Positions 15,728 through 20,832 of a stretch of 20,832 nt of DNA are shown here, in pieces. The notes beneath the pieces are model-generated. The model had not been told where the DNA came from. It did not search any database and worked only from the letters and a program-made list of their open reading frames with translations. The translations under genes were made by a program, and so were the position numbers. The stretch is from contig JAJRSP010000069.1 in the NCBI GenBank assembly GCA_024278775.1, positions 1 to 20,832 on the forward strand. The letters run 5' to 3'. The DNA comes from Planctomycetota bacterium. Lineage in GTDB: Bacteria; Planctomycetota; Phycisphaerae; UBA1845. How positions within the stretch are numbered: position 1 is the stretch's first letter; the number at the start of each line of letters is the position of its first letter.

Positions 15728-16782
15728 CCAAGCTGTCTGTCGAGACCTTTGGTGCGATATCCCGGGCGGAACTACCGGGGCCGGGTAGTGATTCGCTGGA
15801 TGAAGTGTCTTGGGCGGCGACGATGCTGCGGATTCGACACTTCGAACTGAAGATCAACGAACTCTTTTCACGGGGAGAGGTCCGCGGCACAGCTCATCTT
15901 TGTGTGGGGCAAGAGGCGGTCCCTACCGGTGTGTGTGCGTCGCTTCGAGATGATGATTACGTCAGCGCGACGCATCGCGGGCATGGTGCTGCGATCGCGA
16001 AGGGGCTGTCGCTCTACAAGTTGTTTGCGGAGATCTTCGGCCGGTGGGATGGTTATGGTCAGGGGCGCGGCGGTTCGCAACATATCGCGTGTCTGGACAG
16101 GGGTTTTCTCGGCACCAATGGTATCAGTGGCGGCGGATTGCCTGTGGCGACCGGTGCGGCGTTGGCGTCCGCGCGGTTGGGGCTGGGGCGTGTGGCCGTG
16201 GCGTTTTTCGGGGATGGGGTGGCCAACCAAGGCACGTTTCACGAATCGCTCAATATGGCTGGCATCTGGCGACTGCCGATCGTTTTTGTTTGTGAAAATA
16301 ATCTGTATGCGATGAGCGCTCCGGTGTCATCTTTTGTGGCCGGCGGGGAGATCGCACGGCGCGCAGAATCGTACGGTATTCGCCATGACACGATTGATGG
16401 TAACGACGTGGGGGAGGTGTTTCAGGCAGCGCGGCGGTTGGTGGAGCTGGCTCGCGCGGGCGAGGGGCCGGCGCTGCTGGAGTGTCTGACCTATCGACAG
16501 CTTGGGCATTCGAAATCGGACAAGCGAACGTACCGTGGACGTGAGGAGGAGGCCGCGTGGCAACAACGCGATCCGATCGTGCGTACGCGGCGGCGGCTTG
16601 ATGATGCCGGTGTATTGGATGCGGTGGCGTTTGACGCGATGACGTCGCGCATGATCGCGGAGGTGGACCGTGAGGCCGACCGCGCGTTGGCGTGCGAGCC
16701 GGCGGATGCTTCGACGCTGTATGACCATATTCTACCCGGCGCTCTCAACCATGACGGTGGAGGTTCATCATGTCCAGAATGA
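15724..16782 (+). CDS. 2-oxoacid-dehydrogenase-type E1 component, alpha subunit (ThDP-dependent)
   Basis: The 352-residue protein is a complete E1 alpha subunit of the pyruvate/branched-chain/acetoin dehydrogenase family. The ThDP-Mg motif begins GDG at 163-165 and ends NN at 192-193. HRGHGAAIAKG lies at about 84-94, and the phosphorylation-loop-like YRQLGHSKSD...YR..EE...W..RDPI segment follows. Usual families decarboxylate a 2-oxoacid and pass the acyl group to a lipoyl domain. Here it sits behind an isomerase and before glycan genes, ATGA-coupled to the isomerase and overlapping the beta gene by 13 bases. Its substrate could be a 2-oxoacid or, as in transketolase chemistry, a ketose phosphate. 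Sequence alone cannot decide. Confidence 0.92.
   Translation: MTKLSVETFGAISRAELPGPGSDSLDEVSWAATMLRIRHFELKINELFSRGEVRGTAHLCVGQEAVPTGVCASLRDDDYVSATHRGHGAAIAKGLSLYKLFAEIFGRWDGYGQGRGGSQHIACLDRGFLGTNGISGGGLPVATGAALASARLGLGRVAVAFFGDGVANQGTFHESLNMAGIWRLPIVFVCENNLYAMSAPVSSFVAGGEIARRAESYGIRHDTIDGNDVGEVFQAARRLVELARAGEGPALLECLTYRQLGHSKSDKRTYRGREEEAAWQQRDPIVRTRRRLDDAGVLDAVAFDAMTSRMIAEVDREADRALACEPADASTLYDHILPGALNHDGGGSSCPE
16756..16763 (+). promoter_or_regulatory. Strong ribosome binding site for E1 beta
   Basis: GGTGGAGG ends six bases before ATG 16770, inside the last codons of the alpha gene. It is among the few strong Shine-Dalgarno matches in the window and supports this start. Confidence 0.7.
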
Positions 16783-17816
16783 GCTTTCGCGCGGCGGTGC
16801 GGCTGGCGATGTCGGAGGCGATGGATCGCGACGTAAGCGTGGTGTTGATGGGTGAGGACATCGGACCATACGGCGGCGCGTTCAAGGTGACGGAGGGGTT
16901 GCACGAACGTTTCGGCGCGGATCGCGTGATCGAAACGCCGATCAGCGAAAATGGTTTTGCGGGGGTGGCGGTTGGTGCCGCGATGACGGGGCTTCGGCCG
17001 GTGGTGGAGTTCATGTTTATGGATTTCATGGCCCTGGCGATGGATCAGATTTGCAATCACGCGGCCAAGTTCAGCTATATGTATGCGGGGCAGTGCCGGG
17101 TGCCGGTGGTGTTTCGTGCGCCGTTCGGCGGCGGCTTCGGGTATGGGGCGTCGCATTCGCAATCACTCGAAGCGTGGTTCACGCACACGCCGGGTCTGAA
17201 GGTTGTTGTGCCCTCTACGCCGGCGTCGGCGCGGGGGTTGTTGGATGCGGCCATCCGAGACGACGGTCCGGTGATATTCTTGGAACATAAGGCGCTGTAC
17301 AACCTGGAGGGGGAGGTGCCGGAGCAGCTTGAGCTTTGGGCGTTGGATCGGGCGCAGGTGGTGCGGTTGGGGCGAGACGTCACGATCGTCGGGTATGGTC
17401 GGACGGTGTGGCTGGCGATTGAGGCGGCGAAGCGGCTCGCCGGACGGGCCGATGCGGAGGTGGTGGACCTCCGGTCTCTTTCGCCGCTTGATGTGGCCAC
17501 GCTGGTAGAGTCGGCAAAGAAAACGCGGCGTGTGGTGGTGGTCGAGGACGATTGTGTGACGGGCGGCGTGGGTGCCGAAGTGGCGGCCGTGATCGCGGAG
17601 CGTGTGCGGTTGGATGCGCCGCTTGTGCGTGTGGCTTGTGCCGATGTGCCGATGGCCTGTTGCGAGACGCTCGAGCGGGCGGCGCTGCCTTCGGTAGAAA
17701 AAGTGGTGGCCGCCGTATCACGGCAGAGGGAGAAGGGATATGGGCTGGTCGATCGCGGCACCGAAAGTGGATGCCAACGTGAGCCGCGTCAAAGTCGTGA
17801 ATTGGCTGGCGCGTGA
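16770..17816 (+). CDS. 2-oxoacid-dehydrogenase-type E1 component, beta subunit
   Basis: The 348-residue protein is a typical E1 beta: GEDIG at 28-32, RVIETPISENGF with the ThDP-activating glutamate E60, and the active-site histidine in ASHSQ (H129). EAWFTHTPGLKVVVPSTP follows, and the C-terminal VVVVEDDCVTGGVGAE is as in transketolase-like C domains. With the alpha subunit it should form the E1 heterotetramer. Family members usually end near residue 323; the last 25 residues here are low in hydrophobics and lie over the start of the lipoyl gene in another frame, so they may be a by-product of overlap. No sign of inactivation is seen. Confidence 0.92.
   Translation: MSRMSFRAAVRLAMSEAMDRDVSVVLMGEDIGPYGGAFKVTEGLHERFGADRVIETPISENGFAGVAVGAAMTGLRPVVEFMFMDFMALAMDQICNHAAKFSYMYAGQCRVPVVFRAPFGGGFGYGASHSQSLEAWFTHTPGLKVVVPSTPASARGLLDAAIRDDGPVIFLEHKALYNLEGEVPEQLELWALDRAQVVRLGRDVTIVGYGRTVWLAIEAAKRLAGRADAEVVDLRSLSPLDVATLVESAKKTRRVVVVEDDCVTGGVGAEVAAVIAERVRLDAPLVRVACADVPMACCETLERAALPSVEKVVAAVSRQREKGYGLVDRGTESGCQREPRQSRELAGA
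17725..17738 (+). promoter_or_regulatory. Purine-rich ribosome binding site inside the E1 beta gene
   Basis: The run agagggagaagggA (17725-17738) lies directly before ATG 17740. It is the strongest polypurine stretch in this block and supports translation of the lipoyl protein from within the E1 beta coding sequence. Confidence 0.65.
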
Positions 17817-18096
17817 GGGCGATCCGGTGTCGGTGGGGACGCCGCTCGTCGAGGTGGAGACGGAGAAGGCGGTGTTCGTGATCGATTCGGAGGTGGCGGG
17901 CGTGCTCCGGCGTGTGGATGTGGTCGCGGGTGAACGTGTGGCCGTCGGTGTCTGCCTGGGTGTGGTTGCGGACGCGGAGGAAGTGCTGGCCAGCCCGACG
18001 GCACGAGTGGCGGCTGCGGTTGATTCCGGCTCTGAGGTCGCGGCTTCGGGCGAATACGATGTCGATGATTACTCGGAGGCGCTGCTCGGGTTCTGA
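17740..18096 (+). CDS. Free-standing lipoyl (E2 N-terminal) domain protein
   Basis: The 118-residue protein is a single biotinyl/lipoyl-carrier domain. Residues 1 to about 80 have the usual beta-barrel pattern, and the modified lysine is K43 in VETEKAVF, close to the classical ETDKA turn. After the domain, ASPTARVAA (about 84-92) looks like the opening of the peripheral-subunit-binding domain of E2. It then gives way to an acidic tail, and the roughly 230-residue acyltransferase catalytic domain is absent. ATG 17740 overlaps the E1 beta gene by 77 bases; the lipoyl fold needs this start. It likely carries an acyl or C2 group made by the adjacent E1. A biotin carrier is the alternative, less likely given E1 alpha/beta. 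Confidence 0.87.
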   Translation: MGWSIAAPKVDANVSRVKVVNWLAREGDPVSVGTPLVEVETEKAVFVIDSEVAGVLRRVDVVAGERVAVGVCLGVVADAEEVLASPTARVAAAVDSGSEVAASGEYDVDDYSEALLGF

Positions 18097-18114
18097 CCGC
18101 CATCGCTGACGATC

Positions 18115-18762
18115 ATGGAAATAGACCTTCTAGATAGCGTCCAGCGGCGCGTCGATCGAACGGGGCGGCTTGCGTTGCGGCGTTCTCTGTCTCGCGAGCA
18201 ACGGCAAGTTCTCTGCGAGTTCGGAGCCGAGTATTTCGACGGTGCCACGGGGTATGGCGGGTATTTTTACGATGGCCGACATGCGGAGGCCGTCGGTGAC
18301 ATGATCGATCGCTATGCGTTGACTTCAGATTCGGCGGTGCTGGATGTTGGTTGCGCGAAGGGGTTCATGCTATATGAGTTTGTGCGGCGCGGCGTGACAA
18401 ACGTTGCCGGTTGCGAGATCAGCCGGTACGCCGTAGCGCATGCGCATGAGGGCGTGCGTGAAAACCTTTCCGTCATGGGTGCCGACCAGCTATCGTATGA
18501 AGACGGGGCGTTCGATTTTGTCTACTCGATCGACGTGGTTCATAACCTGGCACCGGAGGCCTGTGAGTGTGCCATTCGTGAGATGAGTCGCGTTTCTCGC
18601 GGCGCGTGTTTCTTGCAGGTGGCGTCTTACGAGACGCCGCAGCAGGAGCAGGCGTTGCGGGAGTGGGGCGTGACGGTGAAGACATTCCGTCACAAGGATG
18701 AGTGGCGGTGCGCATTCGATCGACTCGGCTTTAGCGGTGACTATTCTTTCAAAGTGTTCTGA
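18115..18762 (+). CDS. Class I SAM-dependent methyltransferase next to the E1 block
   Basis: The 215-residue protein has motif I LDVGCAKG (76-83), with Ala-Lys in place of Gly-Thr. The acidic ribose ligand is E101, and the upstream segment YGGYFYDGRH (47-56) precedes the fold. DVVHNLAPEACECAIREMSRVS matches the Methyltransf_11/25 post-motif region. The GCAKGFMLYEF form and the YGGY.YDGR opening recall methyltransferases I associate with sugar clusters containing SIS proteins. ATG 18115 is 18 bases after the lipoyl gene's stop. It is probably part of the same transcript; the substrate is unknown. Confidence 0.85.
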   Translation: MEIDLLDSVQRRVDRTGRLALRRSLSREQRQVLCEFGAEYFDGATGYGGYFYDGRHAEAVGDMIDRYALTSDSAVLDVGCAKGFMLYEFVRRGVTNVAGCEISRYAVAHAHEGVRENLSVMGADQLSYEDGAFDFVYSIDVVHNLAPEACECAIREMSRVSRGACFLQVASYETPQQEQALREWGVTVKTFRHKDEWRCAFDRLGFSGDYSFKVF

Positions 18763-18771
18763 TAAGACTTG

Positions 18772-20415
18772 ATGGCTGATCCGTTTTACATTCCGTATGT
18801 GCGAGCCGTGTGGCGTGAGCTGCGCCTTCGCCTTGGGCCTACGGGCCGTATGTGCCTCTATGGGGCCGGCGCGCACACCCGGTGGTTGCTGTCGGTGACG
18901 CGCGACCTTGGCGCAGCGTGGGTGACGTGCATCGTCGACGATGATCCGAGCGTGACGGAGATCGAGGGTATCGAGGTTCGTCGAGCCGATTGCAAGCCGG
19001 CGTTGGATGTCGAGCTTGTGCTGGTGTCGTCAGATCGGTGGGAGGAAGAGCTGGCCGGGCGTGCGCGGGAGGTGTTTGGTTCGGGTGTGGAGGTGGTTCG
19101 TCTCTACGAGTCGCTTCCACCGGGGCCGTACGACAAACAGGATGACCGCGCGGAGGCGTTGGCCCTAGTCAGGCTGATGCGAGACATGCCGCACGCTCAC
19201 GATGGTCCGGTGGTGGTGGTGTGCGATCAGCCGCGTGGAAGGGAATGGAAGCTGGCTGTCGCGCTGCGGTCAGCCGGGCGGCGTGTCGTGCTGCTCCATC
19301 ATCGGTCACCGACGATAGACGCGCGGTGTCATTTTGATGAGGTTTTGTCTTTTCGGTCTCCGTGGGAGGCGCTTCGGCTGGCGTGTGCTCTTGCTCCGAG
19401 CGTGTGTCACGTCATGGTGAACAGCGATTATCGACTGGCCGAGTTGTTCCTGCGTCACCGTCCGGGGCTCGTGGTGGTGGATTCGTACGACATCATTGCG
19501 GGGATGTATTCGGACGAATATTTTGAGACGCACCGAGACTTTGCGACCGAGCGTGAGCGGGAGCGCTACTGCCTGGAGCACGCGGACGGTTTGTGCTGTC
19601 GCAGCCGTGAGGTCGATCATCTTTCGGAGGCGTTGGGGTATCGACTCGCTCCGCGTGTGTTCTTTGCGGATGGGTGTGACAACCAATTGGCGTTGGACCC
19701 CGTCGAGTGCTTTGATGATGTGCATGTCGTGTACGTGGGCAAGCTCGTACCGGAGGGCGAGCCTGGACCGTTTTTGGACGAGGGGCGTCGGTTGTGGCTG
19801 GCCAAGGCGCTCGCGGCGCAGGGCATTCACTTTCACCTGTATCCCGGGTTCGATGACGCTTCCGGAGATATCGAACGCCATTTTTCGGAATATGTTGAGT
19901 TAGGCCGTGATACGCCGTTTGTCCATTTGCATCGGTCGGTGGCGGCCGACGCCATGCCGGCCGAACTGGCACGGTACGATTTTGGTTTGTTCGTTTATAA
20001 CGAGTTGGTGCGTCCCAGCGGGTCGGCGTGTCGTCTGACCGACGCCAAGCTTCGGCTCTGCACAAGTAACAAGTTCTATGATTATCTTGATGCCGGACTA
20101 CCGATCGTCCACAACGCGGTGGCCGGTTCGCATCTGGCGGAGATTCCGGACCGGTTTTGCGCCGGTGTCGACGTATCGGGTGTGGCGGTAGAGAGATGGG
20201 GTGCGTTGCTTCGCCAGAGTGACCGTGACCGCCTGCGGGAAGGTGTGGTGCGCGCACGCGACGTATACGACGTGCGCCAACACGCTCCGCGTTTGATGAG
20301 ATTCTACGAATCGTTGTGGTCGGCTGAAAGTGCCGGCTCACACGACGGTTCCCCTTGGTTTGAGGATGACGATTATGCAGACGGAAGCGTTGAGTATCGA
20401 CCGGCTCTCGTTTGA
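18772..20415 (+). CDS. Two-domain protein: small Rossmann domain plus GT-B glycosyltransferase
   Basis: The 547-residue protein begins with a compact Rossmann-like domain (about 1-115): LYGAGAHTRWLL (29-40), VDDDPS (55-60) and LVSSDRWEEE (84-93). This resembles the sugar-binding N-domain of PglD-like or nucleoside-diphosphate-sugar proteins. From about residue 146 a GT-B fold follows. Its acceptor half is atypical, but the C-terminal half has VVYVGKLVPEG and the donor-site stretch LCTSNKFYDYLDAGLPIVHN, close to GT4-type glycosyltransferases. ATG 18772 is chosen over TTG 18769. It overlaps the radical SAM gene by 41 bases. It likely transfers the sugar made by this locus, but the fused N-domain has no clear role. 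Confidence 0.78.
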   Translation: MADPFYIPYVRAVWRELRLRLGPTGRMCLYGAGAHTRWLLSVTRDLGAAWVTCIVDDDPSVTEIEGIEVRRADCKPALDVELVLVSSDRWEEELAGRAREVFGSGVEVVRLYESLPPGPYDKQDDRAEALALVRLMRDMPHAHDGPVVVVCDQPRGREWKLAVALRSAGRRVVLLHHRSPTIDARCHFDEVLSFRSPWEALRLACALAPSVCHVMVNSDYRLAELFLRHRPGLVVVDSYDIIAGMYSDEYFETHRDFATERERERYCLEHADGLCCRSREVDHLSEALGYRLAPRVFFADGCDNQLALDPVECFDDVHVVYVGKLVPEGEPGPFLDEGRRLWLAKALAAQGIHFHLYPGFDDASGDIERHFSEYVELGRDTPFVHLHRSVAADAMPAELARYDFGLFVYNELVRPSGSACRLTDAKLRLCTSNKFYDYLDAGLPIVHNAVAGSHLAEIPDRFCAGVDVSGVAVERWGALLRQSDRDRLREGVVRARDVYDVRQHAPRLMRFYESLWSAESAGSHDGSPWFEDDDYADGSVEYRPALV

Positions 20416-20832
20416 GAAGATCGCGTATTTCCCCGAGCACCTGAGGAAGCTGGTGGCCGGGGAAGAGGCGTATCCGATTCACGTGCAGATTGGCCCGACC
20501 AACTTTTGCAACCATGATTGCACCTTCTGTTACGCGGCCCGAACGATGTTCGATGCCAAGGGCGTCGATCGCTCGCGCATCGATGTGGACCGGTTGTTGG
20601 AAGTGATGGACGAAATGAAGTCGTTTGGGCTGCGAGCCGCGACGCTCGTGGGGGCCGGTGAACCCACACTACACCCGCAGATTTCCGAGATTATCGAAGG
20701 ACTGGGGCAGCGCGGTATCGAAGTGGCGATGTTCACCAACGGTTCCTGCATTACGGAGCGGACGGCCAAGGCGATCGCCGATTATTGCACGTTCGTCCGG
20801 TTCAGCCTGACCGGAGCGACGCCGGAGGTTCA
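20375..20832 (+). CDS. Radical SAM enzyme, N-terminal part (3' end outside window)
   Basis: 152 residues are visible with no stop before the right edge. The 4Fe-4S/SAM motif CNHDCTFC gives C45-x3-C49-x2-C52, preceded by IHVQIGPTNF. GAGEPTLHP (about 93-101) corresponds to the GGEP loop that binds the SAM methionyl group, and FTNGS follows. No cobalamin-binding domain precedes it. Such N-termini occur in MoaA/SPASM-type enzymes; whether a C-terminal SPASM or twitch cluster exists cannot be seen. It begins inside the glycosyltransferase gene (41-base overlap), so it is probably co-translated and acts on the same sugar or a carrier-bound intermediate. Confidence 0.9.
   Translation, partial: MQTEALSIDRLSFEKIAYFPEHLRKLVAGEEAYPIHVQIGPTNFCNHDCTFCYAARTMFDAKGVDRSRIDVDRLLEVMDEMKSFGLRAATLVGAGEPTLHPQISEIIEGLGQRGIEVAMFTNGSCITERTAKAIADYCTFVRFSLTGATPEV

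Noticed and set aside
15724..18096. Housekeeping pyruvate or acetoin dehydrogenase operon
   Set aside because: The E2 catalytic domain and E3 are absent, and the genes are coupled to a sugar isomerase and followed by glycan genes, so a specialised role fits better. It remains the main alternative.
19493..20515. 340-residue leftward open frame opposite the glycosyltransferase and radical SAM genes
   Set aside because: Composition is Arg/Pro/His-rich and without motifs, while the plus strand has intact glycosyltransferase and radical SAM motifs.

Overview
The window is a GC-rich bacterial segment. It carries most of a surface-glycan biosynthesis locus and, at its left edge, the end of an unrelated secreted protein. 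The high GC content, the Asp/Cys-rich thrombospondin type 3 repeats, the weak Shine-Dalgarno sequences and the run of GT-C glycosyltransferases would fit a planctomycete-like (PVC) or similar large-genome environmental bacterium. No marker gene is present, so this placement is only a guess.

Layout. Positions 1-1713 (+) hold the 3' part of a calcium-binding thrombospondin type 3 repeat protein, followed by a terminator-like hairpin. Positions 1986-10167 (-) form a tight seven-gene operon with mostly overlapping or near-abutting ends. In order of transcription it encodes two SAM methyltransferases, two GT39-type polytopic glycosyltransferases, a dolichol-phosphate-mannose-synthase-like GT2, an AglD/LPG-synthase-like membrane protein, and a third methyltransferase. 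This set looks like a module that builds and transfers lipid-carrier-linked sugars. A 250-bp divergent intergenic region with two inverted repeats separates it from the rightward genes.

Positions 10417-14858 (+) encode a GDP-fucose-synthase-like epimerase, a perosamine-synthase-like PLP aminotransferase, a fused methyltransferase-GT2, and a methyltransferase resembling sugar N-methyltransferases. Together they suggest a methylated amino-sugar branch. After a 191-bp gap, positions 15050 to the right edge (+) encode a SIS sugar-phosphate isomerase, the two subunits of a 2-oxoacid-dehydrogenase-type E1, a tiny free-standing lipoyl protein, a methyltransferase, a two-domain GT-B glycosyltransferase and a radical SAM enzyme cut by the window edge.

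The most interesting part is this last block. It has a complete ThDP-dependent E1 and a lipoyl carrier domain, but no E2 acyltransferase catalytic domain and no E3 dihydrolipoyl dehydrogenase, and it is translationally coupled to a ketose-phosphate-isomerase-like SIS protein inside a glycan cluster. I infer a dedicated C2 or acyl transfer pathway that makes or modifies an unusual sugar, not central metabolism. The chemistry cannot be read from sequence alone.
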